Shown piece after piece: positions 1-7,765 of a DNA stretch of 8,047 bases. Positions within the stretch are counted from its first letter, which is position 1, and each line of letters starts with the position of its first letter. A program made the translations under genes and the position numbers. The stretch is from Spirochaetaceae bacterium (GTDB taxonomy: Bacteria; Spirochaetota; Spirochaetia; DSM-27196; PWMO01): assembly GCA_003558175.1 (NCBI GenBank), contig PWMO01000280.1:1-8047 (forward strand), read 5' to 3'. The notes below the pieces were generated by a model. That model was not told where the DNA came from. It did no database searches and saw nothing but the letters and a program-made list of their open reading frames with translations.

Positions 1-1142
1 GCATTGCGACGCGAGCTGCGATCCGCCGCGCGCGCCTCGCTGCGAGCGTCACGGCCGTTCTCCCCGTCTTGTCCCTTCGCGCCGCCCTCTTCTTCAGTTT
101 CCTGCCCGCCGTTTGCGCCACGCAGCAGAAGCTCGCGCAGGGTACGCACGGTATTGCCGTCAATTCCCTCTTCATCGCCGGCCTGCGTCTCTGCGCCCGA
201 CCGTGCGAGCGCTTCTGCCGCCGCGCGAAGGGTGCCGTCACGCAGCGCTGTGCGCAGCCCCTGATTGACCGCCTCTCTGTTTGCGTCTTCAGTCGCGCGC
301 GTTGCCGCATCGCCGGCGGAGCGCGCTCTTGCACCGCTGTCTACCGCACGCTTCACGTGAGCGTCCTGCTGTGCATCCCCGCGCGCCGCCTTCTCCTGCG
401 CTGCTGTTTCCTGCGCCGCCGTATCCTGCATTGCTGCATCGGCTCGACCGGCGGCCGCGACCAGCGCACCGAGGTCTTCGCTCAAGGCGGTGTCTCTTAC
501 GTCGCTGCTGGAACTATCGTCGTTTGAGCCGCCACCAGCCGCGGCCTTGCCGGCGCGGGCGGCCTTATCTGCTTCGGCAGCGGCGTCGGATTCCGCACCG
601 GCTTTCAGCGCCGCGAGCAGCCGCGCAGCGTCTACCGCCACGGTCTTGTCCGCGTCGGCGGCATCGGACGCTTCAGAGGCGTTGGCGTCTTTGGCGGCAT
701 CGGAGGCGGTGGCATCTTTGGCGGCATCGGAGGCGGTGGTCTCAGCGTCTCCGCCGTCTTTCTTGCTGTCTTGTTTTCCGGCGTCTCTCCGGGTTACTTC
801 GTCCCGGGGCTCGGTTCTGGCGCCGGCCTCGGCGTTGGTGCGGACCTCCGCGGCTCGCTCCCTGGCTCTTTCCTCGGCGCGAACCGCGTCCCGCTGCTGA
901 TCGTTGCGCCGCTGCGCCGCATCGGTGGCCCGGGCCCGTTGCGCGAAGTCGTCCAGCTCCTGCAGCGGTCCCCTGGAGCCGGCGCGTGTTGCGTCGCGAG
1001 TGTCAATCCGCAGGGCGGCGTCCAGGCTTTGCTGAAACAGATCGAGCGCCGGACTGTTCAGCCCGATGTCGGGCCGCTGATTTCGTGAGAACGCGAGCAG
1101 GTCGCCGATGGCGTGTAGTGATCCGCCGGGGTTCTGCAACAC
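1..1142 (-). CDS. fliK: FliK-type flagellar hook-length control protein, N-terminal part (runs off the window)
   Basis: An open minus-strand frame of 380 codons starts at a GTG (1142-1140) and reaches base 1 without a stop, so only the N-terminal portion is visible. The start is supported by GGAGG at 1154-1150, 7 nt upstream, and by 16 nt spacing from flbB. The first ~70 residues look foldable (AIGDLLAFSRNQ, SPALDLFQQSLDAAL) and hold all three phenylalanines. The rest is dominated by Ala, Asp, Glu, Arg, Gly, Gln and Ser, with no Cys, Trp or Tyr, as expected for a secreted, mostly disordered ruler. A 9-residue TASDAAKDA motif is repeated at residues 136-162, and TAAQE is doubled at 241-250. 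FliK proteins measure hook length and switch export specificity through a C-terminal domain, which here would lie outside the window. The identity therefore rests on position after flbB (in Borrelia this slot is the flbC/fliK gene before flgD and flgE) and on composition, not on a diagnostic domain. A different low-complexity flagellar protein remains possible. Confidence 0.8.
   Translation of the reverse strand, partial: MLQNPGGSLHAIGDLLAFSRNQRPDIGLNSPALDLFQQSLDAALRIDTRDATRAGSRGPLQELDDFAQRARATDAAQRRNDQQRDAVRAEERARERAAEVRTNAEAGARTEPRDEVTRRDAGKQDSKKDGGDAETTASDAAKDATASDAAKDANASEASDAADADKTVAVDAARLLAALKAGAESDAAAEADKAARAGKAAAGGGSNDDSSSSDVRDTALSEDLGALVAAAGRADAAMQDTAAQETAAQEKAARGDAQQDAHVKRAVDSGARARSAGDAATRATEDANREAVNQGLRTALRDGTLRAAAEALARSGAETQAGDEEGIDGNTVRTLRELLLRGANGGQETEEEGGAKGQDGENGRDARSEARAADRSSRRN
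393..422 (-). repeat. 15-bp in-frame tandem duplication in fliK (TAAQE x2)
   Basis: Two 15-base units encode TAAQE twice (FliK residues 241-250), with synonymous differences between them (ACG GCG GCG CAG GAA, then ACA GCA GCG CAG GAG). The amino-acid repeat is exact while the DNA has drifted, suggesting an older duplication than the 27-bp one. Confidence 0.7.
657..737 (-). repeat. 27-bp in-frame tandem repeat in fliK (two near-identical copies plus one degenerate)
   Basis: The units are 737-711, 710-684 and 683-657 in reading order. The first two differ at one base in 27; the third is diverged. They encode TASDAAKDA, TASDAAKDA and NASEASDAA. The period is nine codons, so gain or loss of a unit keeps the frame. 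A 25-base identical core (715-739 and 688-712) is long enough for slippage or recombination. The repeat lies in the Ala/Asp-rich, probably disordered part of FliK. Confidence 0.9.
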
Positions 1143-1149
1143 CCGAGCA

Positions 1150-1154
1150 CCTCC
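1150..1154 (-). promoter_or_regulatory. Ribosome binding site of fliK
   Basis: GGAGG on the minus strand lies 7 nt before GTG at 1142-1140. A TTG directly after it (1139-1137) would have 10 nt spacing and is the less likely start. The site lies in the 16-nt gap after the flbB stop, so fliK translation is probably coupled to flbB. Confidence 0.8.
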
Positions 1155-1158
1155 GGTA

Positions 1159-1782
1159 TCACTGGTCGGCTCTGATTGTCATCTTCCGTTGAATCTCAGC
1201 CGCACGCTGCGGCGGAAATTGGGATAACCAGAACGGCACCAGCGAGAATTCGCCGGCCGCTTCGGCACGCTCCTCGGTTACCTGGAGCGTCTCGATCAGC
1301 AGCTGGTCGTCAAAGTCCTGCAGAATCGCAACCGCATTGTCAGGCGGCATTCCGGTAAGGTTCCGCGAAATCTGCTCAACCCTTGCTCTTCTATTCTCGT
1401 CTTCGCGCAGCCGTTGGTTGAATGAAATCTCTCGGTCACGCAACTCGCTCTCCCGCGCCTCGATTTCGTCGCGCAGGCGAGCCAGGTCCGCGGTGGCGTC
1501 GTCCAGCTCTCGCTCGCGCCGCGCGATGTCTTCCGACATCAGGACGAGCGCCTGTTCGCGCTTGGCCAGTCTGGCGCTGTCGAGCAGGATCGCGTCATCG
1601 GCGGGGTCTACTTCCGTTGGACGGCCGATACCGAACAGTCCGGCGACCGGAGCAACGAGTCCCCGCGCGTCAATCAGCCCGAGGTAATTGAACCAGAGCG
1701 TCCCGCCGACCAGAAGCACCAGCACCAGAAGCGTCAGTACTACAATCCGCGGCGCGGCTCCCACCTTGCTATAGCGCGCCAT
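1159..1782 (-). CDS. flbB: FlbB, spirochete periplasmic flagellar collar protein
   Basis: This 207-residue protein has a short cytoplasmic N-terminus, one hydrophobic anchor (about residues 12-30, IVVLTLLVLVLLVGG), the juxtamembrane segment YLGLIDARGL (33-42), a long charged coiled coil (about 68-137) and a helical C-terminal domain (about 138-203) containing GMPPDNAVAIL and a second helical repeat (AAGEFSLVPFWLSQFPPQRAAEI). That architecture is shared with FlbB/MotE-like proteins, whose C-terminal part resembles the MgtE N-terminal fold. In Borrelia, FlbB is the base of the periplasmic collar that surrounds the motor and is needed for stator assembly and flagellar orientation. The ATG at 1782 is preceded by GGAGG at 1796-1792 (9 nt spacing). 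It overlaps the end of fliJ by 14 nt, implying translational coupling. The family call is by architecture and position after fliJ, and I am fairly sure of it. Confidence 0.9.
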   Translation of the reverse strand: MARYSKVGAAPRIVVLTLLVLVLLVGGTLWFNYLGLIDARGLVAPVAGLFGIGRPTEVDPADDAILLDSARLAKREQALVLMSEDIARRERELDDATADLARLRDEIEARESELRDREISFNQRLREDENRRARVEQISRNLTGMPPDNAVAILQDFDDQLLIETLQVTEERAEAAGEFSLVPFWLSQFPPQRAAEIQRKMTIRADQ

Positions 1783-2242
1783 CTAATCCAGCCTCCTGTA
1801 TCACGCCACGCGCACGGGCAGTGCGCGCGTTGGTTGCGTCATCGAGAGTCTTTCCCTCGATGCGCTGCTGTTCGCGCCGGTGCGACAGTTCCTGACGATC
1901 CTTCAACCCGGAGAGCACCTTGCGCTGCCGCATCGCTTCAACGTATTGCTGCTGGATCTCTTCTCGCGCCTGTTGCGCCTGCTGCAGCTCATCGGCGAGT
2001 TGCAGTCGCTGCTGTTCCAGAAACGACAGGTAGGCGCCCTGCCACATGCGGAACTCGATATCGGCCGAGTTTGCCCCGGCGCCGGCCGCCACGGTCTGCC
2101 GATGCTCGTTTGCCACGCGCTTCAGCTCATCCTGCAGCGCCACGCAGCGTGAAGTCGCCTCGCCGAGCTTCAGTTCCCACTCCCATTCCCGATGCTCGCG
2201 CAGCTTCAGCACTGCCGCCAGTCGAAACTGAAACTTTTTCAC
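1769..2242 (-). CDS. fliJ: FliJ, flagellar export chaperone-escort protein
   Basis: This 157-residue, almost entirely helical protein begins KKFQFRLAAVLKLREHREW, the typical FliJ N-terminus, followed by an antiparallel coiled-coil-like run rich in Gln, Glu, Arg and Ala up to about residue 135. FliJ sits as a stalk in the centre of the FliI hexamer, resembling the gamma subunit of F1-ATPase, contacts FlhA and recycles export chaperones. The start is a GTG (2242-2240) with GGAGG at 2254-2250, 7 nt upstream. It overlaps the fliI stop by 4 nt (GTGA), a classic coupled junction. The family is weakly conserved, so the call uses the N-terminal motif, length and position between fliI and flbB. Confidence 0.93.
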   Translation of the reverse strand: MKKFQFRLAAVLKLREHREWEWELKLGEATSRCVALQDELKRVANEHRQTVAAGAGANSADIEFRMWQGAYLSFLEQQRLQLADELQQAQQAREEIQQQYVEAMRQRKVLSGLKDRQELSHRREQQRIEGKTLDDATNARTARARGVIQEAGLDGAL

Positions 2243-3585
2243 GAGGTTGCCTCCTCGGCCAGGCTACCCGCCTCACCGATACCCGCGATCGACAGAACGG
2301 CACGTCGCGTGTCTTCCAATGGTGCCCGTTCGTCTATGTCCTGTCGCAGAAATCCGTTGATCTGCGGCAGCTTTTCGATTGCCTCATCGATCTCACGGCT
2401 CGTCCCGCGCTGATACGCGCCGACGTTGATCAGGTCCTCGCTGTCGCTGTAGGCGGCCATCAGACGCCGAATATACCCGGCGGCATCACGCACCGTCAGA
2501 GACGAAACCTTGTTCGCCAGCCGGGAGACCGAAGCCAGAACGTCGATGGCCGGGTAGTGATAGCGCTGCGCCAGACGACGCGACAGAACCAGATGTCCGT
2601 CGAGAATTCCACGCACCGCATCGGCAATCGGTTCATCCATGTCGTCACCCTCAACCAGGATGTTATAGAAACCGGTAATCGTGCCGTGCGTTGAGGTGCC
2701 GCACCGTTCGAGCAGCTTGGGCAGCGTAGAAAACACCGACGGCGTGAAGCCGCGCGTTGCCGGGGGCTCCCCGACCGCCAGCCCGATCTCGCGCTGGGCA
2801 CGGGCAAAACGGGTCACCGAATCGAACAGCAGCATGACGTCCTTTCCCTGGTCGCGGAAATACTCGGCAATTGCCGTGGCGACGTAGGCACCGCGCAGCC
2901 GCGCCAGAGGCGGCGTGTTGGAGGTCGATACCACCACCACCGAGCGGGCCAGCCCTTCGGGCCCCAGGTCCTGCTCGATGAACTCGCGCACCTCGCGTCC
3001 TCGCTCGCCGATCAGCGCAATAACGTTTACGTCCGCGGAGGTGTTGCGGGCAATCATGCCGAGCAGCGTGGACTTTCCCACCCCGCTTCCCGAGAAGATA
3101 CCGAGCCGCTGCCCCTTCCCCACCGGGATCAGGCCATCGATGGCTCGCACCCCGGTGACAATCTGCTCTTCGATTGCGGCTCGATCCAGCCCTCCCGGCA
3201 CCCCGCCAATGGCCGGGTAGAGCTCGGCCGAACCGATGTCGCCGCCGTCGTCCATTGCCCGTCCGCGCGCGTCGAGGACACGGCCGAGCAGCTTGTCGGA
3301 GACCGGAACCTGCAGCAGCTCACCAGTTCCAACCACCGAGCAGCCCACCTCTATGCCGTCAACCTCGGCGTACGGCATCAGTTGCACGGTTGACCCGGAG
3401 ACGCCCACCGCCTCAGCCCAGACGGTGCCGGCGTCGCGCGGCATGACGATCTGGCACAGCTCGCCGACAAATACCTGCGGACCGTCGCTCTCGAGCAACA
3501 GTCCCTGCACACGCCGAATGCGTCCGATCTGCTTGATCGGTTCGATGCGCTCGACAACTGCGGTGTACTTATCAAACATTCCCAC
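2239..3585 (-). CDS. fliI: FliI, flagellum-specific export ATPase
   Basis: This 448-residue protein is related to the F1-ATPase catalytic subunit. It has an N-terminal beta-barrel region (about 1-95), a P-loop SGSGVGKST at 165-173, the LIGERGREV segment at 191-199, a Walker B stretch DVMLLFDSVTRFA (249-261), and ASVSRLANKV (351-360), whose Arg355 lines up with the family's arginine-finger position. All key residues are present, so it should be active. FliI forms a hexamer at the base of the export gate, regulated by FliH and with FliJ in its centre, and hydrolyses ATP to promote export of rod, hook and filament subunits. Length is normal for the family. The GTG start (3585-3583) has GGAGG 6 nt upstream; ATG at 3579-3577 (residue 3) would have 12 nt spacing and is the alternative. 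It follows fliH by 26 nt and overlaps fliJ by 4 nt. Confidence 0.98.
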   Translation of the reverse strand: MGMFDKYTAVVERIEPIKQIGRIRRVQGLLLESDGPQVFVGELCQIVMPRDAGTVWAEAVGVSGSTVQLMPYAEVDGIEVGCSVVGTGELLQVPVSDKLLGRVLDARGRAMDDGGDIGSAELYPAIGGVPGGLDRAAIEEQIVTGVRAIDGLIPVGKGQRLGIFSGSGVGKSTLLGMIARNTSADVNVIALIGERGREVREFIEQDLGPEGLARSVVVVSTSNTPPLARLRGAYVATAIAEYFRDQGKDVMLLFDSVTRFARAQREIGLAVGEPPATRGFTPSVFSTLPKLLERCGTSTHGTITGFYNILVEGDDMDEPIADAVRGILDGHLVLSRRLAQRYHYPAIDVLASVSRLANKVSSLTVRDAAGYIRRLMAAYSDSEDLINVGAYQRGTSREIDEAIEKLPQINGFLRQDIDERAPLEDTRRAVLSIAGIGEAGSLAEEATS

Positions 3586-3591
3586 GGGCTC

Positions 3592-3596
3592 CCTCC
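3592..3596 (-). promoter_or_regulatory. Ribosome binding site of fliI
   Basis: GGAGG within a GGGAGGGA run lies 6 nt before GTG at 3585 and 12 nt before ATG at 3579. Spacing favours the GTG, giving a two-residue longer protein, though this is not decisive. Confidence 0.65.
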
Positions 3597-3611
3597 CAAT
3601 TGCCCGCGATT

Positions 3612-4532
3612 CTACTCCTTCAGCTTAGCCCTGCTCTGAATTGGAGTAATCTCGAGGATACGATCCTCGATCTCGCGAAGCTGCGAGGATATGCGCGCGT
3701 CGATCCGACCGAAGTCGGTCTCGATGATGCACCCGCCTGGATCGACGGTGGTGTCTTCGGCGATACTGACGTTGCCGACCCGTTCCACCATGTCGATCAC
3801 CTCTTTGACGTGATCCGTCGCCATCTCGAGGTCCTTCAGGTTGACCCGAATGGTGACGTCCGACTTACTCTTAAGTTTGCGCAGCGCCTGAACCATGTTG
3901 TTGATGACGATGTTCTTCTGGTTCTCGGAAATCACCTTGACCACCTTGCCGGCAATTTCGAGCACCAGGTGAATCAGCTGCGCCTCGGACTCTTCGATGA
4001 TTTCGTTGCGTCGCTGAATCGCCTTATCGATAATCACATGCAGCCGGTCAATCAGCCGTCCCACCTCGGCCTTGCCTGAGTCAAACCCTTTCTGCTCACC
4101 CTGTTCGAGCCCACGCTGGTGGGCGTCCTGCTCGACGTCGGTGGCTCGCGCCTCGGCATCGGCCACAATCTTCTCAGCCTGCTGTCGAGCATCGGTCAGC
4201 GCGGTCTCCGCTTCCTGCTCGGCCTTCTGCTTGATCTGCTGCGCCTCGTCGGTGCGACGCTTCACCTCGTCAAAGGCGCGTTTCTCAGCCTCTTCGGTTA
4301 TGCGTTTCGCCTCTTCCTGGGCGTCGGCGACCATTCGCGCCTTTTCTTCTTCCCAGCCGGCCTTGAACTGCTCCGCCTCGCGCCGCAGGTCGTCCGCTGT
4401 CGGGCCGCGATATTCTTCGATTTCACCGAGCTCTTCAACAACGTCCATTACGCTGGGCGCACTTGGCCCCTCGATGAAGACCTTGCCGTCGAGAACTTTG
4501 ACTTCTCCCGCTCGAAACACGTTCTTGGCCAC
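3612..4532 (-). CDS. fliH: FliH, negative regulator of the flagellar export ATPase
   Basis: This is a 306-residue FliH. I place the start at GTG 4532-4530, giving (M)AKNVFRAGEV, because AGGGG ends 7 nt upstream and AKNVFR is a common start of spirochete FliH. A longer frame from GTG 4550 has no ribosome binding site. After a short N-terminal region comes a charged Glu/Lys/Gln/Ala coiled coil (about residues 45-140). Four glycines spaced by four (141, 145, 149, 153) then form consecutive GxxxG motifs, a FliH hallmark that packs helices in the dimer. The C-terminal domain (about 160-300) carries VDPGGCIIET at 263-272 and the following DFGRIDARI. FliH dimers hold FliI inactive and tether it to the C-ring protein FliN; the domain resembles the V/F-ATPase stator stalk. 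It lies 35 nt after fliG and 26 nt before fliI. Confidence 0.96.
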   Translation of the reverse strand: MAKNVFRAGEVKVLDGKVFIEGPSAPSVMDVVEELGEIEEYRGPTADDLRREAEQFKAGWEEEKARMVADAQEEAKRITEEAEKRAFDEVKRRTDEAQQIKQKAEQEAETALTDARQQAEKIVADAEARATDVEQDAHQRGLEQGEQKGFDSGKAEVGRLIDRLHVIIDKAIQRRNEIIEESEAQLIHLVLEIAGKVVKVISENQKNIVINNMVQALRKLKSKSDVTIRVNLKDLEMATDHVKEVIDMVERVGNVSIAEDTTVDPGGCIIETDFGRIDARISSQLREIEDRILEITPIQSRAKLKE

Positions 4533-4538
4533 AACGCT

Positions 4539-4544
4539 TCCCCT
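4539..4544 (-). promoter_or_regulatory. Ribosome binding site of fliH (decides the start)
   Basis: AGGGGA on the minus strand leaves a 7-nt spacer between AGGGG and GTG at 4532. The site lies inside the longer reading frame that would start at GTG 4550, and nothing resembling a Shine-Dalgarno precedes that earlier GTG. Confidence 0.75.
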
Positions 4545-4567
4545 GTCCACACGCGTCTGCGTGCAGG

Positions 4568-5641
<1,074 letters not shown>

Positions 5642-5644
5642 AGG

Positions 5645-7351
5645 CTACTCCTCCATTAACCAGGTTCGAATGAGCTGCGCCACGTCTTCAGGATGCTCGC
5701 GCGCCATATTGATGGCGTTCTCCTGCATCTCGAGTCGGGCCCGCTCCTCGACCGACATTTCGACTTCGGTCCCCTCTTCTTCCGCACTGCGCAGCGCTGC
5801 CTCGCGCATCGCCTGGTGCTGCCGCGCCAGCTCTTCTTCGCGCAGCCTGCGGCGGCGCTCGATTTCGCGCGAAACAAGCCGGAAGACAATGAACGAGACC
5901 AGCAGGATGGCGATGCCGATCAGCGAGTAGAGAATGATCATCTGCACCTGCCGGCGGCGCCGGAAAGCAAGGTCCTCTTCCTCGTGCTCGAGGGACCGGT
6001 CGAACTGAATGTGCTGCACACTGACCGAGTCACCGCGACCCTGACTGAACCCAACGGCATTGCGCGCCAGATCTAGCGCACGCCCCAGCTCGTCCTCACT
6101 CACCGGGATGTATTCGCGCGCGATACTCCCGTCAGGATTCATCACCAGGTTACCCTGCTCATCATACTGCTTGCGCCATACGCCGTCCAGCGCGATACTC
6201 GCGGTCAGGCGGCGGATCTCCGGGCTCTTCTCCTCGTAGAGTCGGCGCGTATTCATCTCATAGTTGGTCCGACTCTCGACGTTGGACCATTCGCCGATCA
6301 TACTGTCGAGATCGCGGTAGGCGGGAGGAGTCTGTCCCTCCTGCCCCGGAGGGCCCTGCGGGTTGAAGCCGGTACCGCGGTACAGCTCTTCGATCATCTC
6401 GGACGAGCGGGGCACCGACATGACGAACTCGCGTTCGCTGAACGGCGTGCGCGGATCATCCGGCACCGTCTCTATCGGGAAGACCTCCTCGGTCTCGGCG
6501 GTACGCACACCCAGCAGCAGATCGACGTCGATATTCACCACTTTAACACGGCTGCGGCCGTAAATCTGCGACAACGCATCGTGAATGGCGCGGATATAGC
6601 GACTCTCGATCTCCTGTTTGAGACGGAACTCGCGCCGGGTAAGTTCCAGGCGGTCGAAACTCTCCATCCGGTCGAAGTCGTTGAGCACAATTCCGGCGCG
6701 GTCGGTTATGGTGATGTTCTCTTCCTGCAACCCCTCAACCGCAAACTTGATCAGCTTTTCAATGCCTTCGATCTTGCGGCGATTCTCGCGGATATCGGAT
6801 CCAGGCTTGGGCGTGATGATCACCGACGCGGTGACCGGATTCTGATCCTCGCGAAACAGCTCGGCTTGCGGAAGCACCAGGTTGACACTGGCAGAGTCCA
6901 CGTCGTCGAGCGCGACGATGTGCTGCTGAAGCTGCCGGGTGATGGACCGCTGCAGATTGACGTTGCGCTCAAAGTCGGTCTGCGTCCAGCGGTCGATGTC
7001 GAACAGCTCCCACGGATCGGTGTCACGCGGGATGAGATCCTCACGCGTGAGTACGGCGCGCATGCGTTGCGCCGTGGATTCGTCCGGCACCATGATGCGC
7101 CGGTCGGCAGTGACCGTGTAGTTCACGTTCTCCTGGTCGAGGCGCGTGGTGATTCGGTTGAACTCGGTGTCGTCGGTGACTGCGCGGCTTAACAGCGGAA
7201 CCGCACGCGGCGCGGCGCTGAAGTTGATCAGCAGAACAATACCGACAACCGCCGCAACGAGCACCGCGACGAAGATTCCCTTCTGAAGCGGTTGCCATTT
7301 GCCCCACAGCTGTTTGATCTGTTGGGCTACGTTTTTGAGCCAGTTATTCAT
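5645..7351 (-). CDS. fliF: FliF, flagellar MS-ring protein
   Basis: This complete 568-residue FliF forms the inner-membrane MS ring on which the rest of the flagellum is built. It has a first membrane segment (about 25-43), ring-building domains RBM1 (about 48-110) and RBM2 (about 125-225, with ASVNLVLP), a large RBM3 region (about 240-440) interrupted by a Pro/Gly/Gln loop (GFNPQGPPGQEGQTPP, 328-343), a second membrane segment (about 470-490), and a cytoplasmic charged helix ending in NAINMAREHPEDVAQLIRTW (546-565), the conserved FliG-binding tail. The start MNNWLKNVAQQIKQLWGKWQ resembles other spirochete FliF proteins. The ATG has GGAGG at 7360-7356 with a short 4-nt spacer. It follows fliE by 61 nt, the longest gap here, and precedes fliG by 3 nt. 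Confidence 0.98.
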   Translation of the reverse strand: MNNWLKNVAQQIKQLWGKWQPLQKGIFVAVLVAAVVGIVLLINFSAAPRAVPLLSRAVTDDTEFNRITTRLDQENVNYTVTADRRIMVPDESTAQRMRAVLTREDLIPRDTDPWELFDIDRWTQTDFERNVNLQRSITRQLQQHIVALDDVDSASVNLVLPQAELFREDQNPVTASVIITPKPGSDIRENRRKIEGIEKLIKFAVEGLQEENITITDRAGIVLNDFDRMESFDRLELTRREFRLKQEIESRYIRAIHDALSQIYGRSRVKVVNIDVDLLLGVRTAETEEVFPIETVPDDPRTPFSEREFVMSVPRSSEMIEELYRGTGFNPQGPPGQEGQTPPAYRDLDSMIGEWSNVESRTNYEMNTRRLYEEKSPEIRRLTASIALDGVWRKQYDEQGNLVMNPDGSIAREYIPVSEDELGRALDLARNAVGFSQGRGDSVSVQHIQFDRSLEHEEEDLAFRRRRQVQMIILYSLIGIAILLVSFIVFRLVSREIERRRRLREEELARQHQAMREAALRSAEEEGTEVEMSVEERARLEMQENAINMAREHPEDVAQLIRTWLMEE

Positions 7352-7355
7352 GTCC

Positions 7356-7360
7356 CCTCC
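7356..7360 (-). promoter_or_regulatory. Ribosome binding site of fliF (short spacing)
   Basis: GGAGG inside GGGAGGGG lies only 4 nt before ATG 7351; pairing with the later GAGGGG bases would be closer still. The site also falls inside a possible 6-codon leader ORF (7368-7348). Confidence 0.7.
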
Positions 7361-7370
7361 CAGTACATGA

Positions 7371-7383
7371 CGCCCTGTGGGCG
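7371..7383 (-). repeat. Small perfect inverted repeat in the fliE-fliF gap
   Basis: CGCCC and GGGCG form a 5-bp stem with a 3-nt loop. It lies about 10 nt upstream of the fliF Shine-Dalgarno. No U-run follows, so it is not a standard terminator. It may be an mRNA stability or translation element, or chance in GC-rich DNA. Confidence 0.4.
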
Positions 7384-7399
7384 GTTCCTCTCGTTATCC

Positions 7400-7417
7400 G
7401 GTCACGGCGCCGTTACC
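7400..7417 (-). repeat. 18-nt near-palindrome spanning the fliE stop codon
   Basis: The sequence GGTAACGGCGCCGTGACC on the minus strand is an inverted repeat with one mismatched pair. As RNA it can form a stem of about 7 bp with a GCGC loop. It includes the fliE TAA. No T-run follows, so a rho-independent terminator is unlikely; a 3'-end stabilising hairpin or chance are the alternatives. Confidence 0.4.
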
Positions 7418-7739
7418 GTATGTTGATCACGTCACGATAGGCGCGAATCACGCGGTCAACTACGTTGCGCGCGATATTCAGCGTCATATTGGCCTTGGCC
7501 CCGGCGATGGTCACGTCGTGCGGATTGACACTGTCGGGGTCGATAAGGGCCTGCACCGACAGCTCGGCATGCTGCTGCTGCGCCTGGTTTACACCGTTCA
7601 GCCCTTCAAACAGCATGCTCTGGAAGTCCTGCGGTGCATCTGCCGCAGGCCGATCATGCCGCCCAGCGAAGTGATTTGCATGTGTCCGATCAAGACGAAA
7701 AATGTCGCCGTGAACCTGATCCGGTGACAGAAGCCTCAT
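7413..7739 (-). CDS. fliE: FliE, MS-ring to rod junction protein
   Basis: This complete 108-residue FliE is the normal length for the family. The N-terminal ~35 residues are variable and His/Asp/Arg-rich. The conserved part follows: DFQSMLFEGLNGVNQAQQ (about 38-55), then VNPHDVTIAGAKANMTLNIARNVVDRVIRAYRDVI (about 71-105), the helices that contact the FliF ring and rod. FliE is the first exported axial protein and is needed to start rod assembly with FlgB and FlgC. The ATG at 7739 is preceded by the purine run GGGGAGGGG (7755-7747) with a spacer of about 7-9 nt. It lies 26 nt after flgC and 61 nt before fliF. Confidence 0.97.
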   Translation of the reverse strand: MRLLSPDQVHGDIFRLDRTHANHFAGRHDRPAADAPQDFQSMLFEGLNGVNQAQQQHAELSVQALIDPDSVNPHDVTIAGAKANMTLNIARNVVDRVIRAYRDVINIR

Positions 7740-7765
7740 ATGCTATCCCCTCCCCTTAGCCTGTA

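Noticed and set aside
684..737. CRISPR or mobile-element repeat
   Set aside because: The repeats are directly adjacent, have a nine-codon period and stay in frame inside fliK, so they are a coding tandem duplication.
281..1192. Long plus-strand open frame (303 codons) opposite fliK and the end of flbB
   Set aside because: Its translation is Arg/Pro/Ala-rich with no domain. It is opposite a coding frame with strong GC third-position bias, which removes stops from the antisense frame.
1834..2694. Plus-strand open frame of 286 codons opposite fliJ and fliI
   Set aside because: It crosses two well-supported minus-strand genes, has low-complexity Arg/Pro/Ala composition in its first half, and resembles no family I recognise.
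6581..7192. Plus-strand open frame of 203 codons with a protein-like composition
   Set aside because: It lies wholly antisense to conserved FliF domains, and FliF is complete and unambiguous.
7371..7417. Rho-independent terminator after fliE
   Set aside because: Two small stems exist but no U-run follows either, and fliF continues the operon 61 nt downstream.
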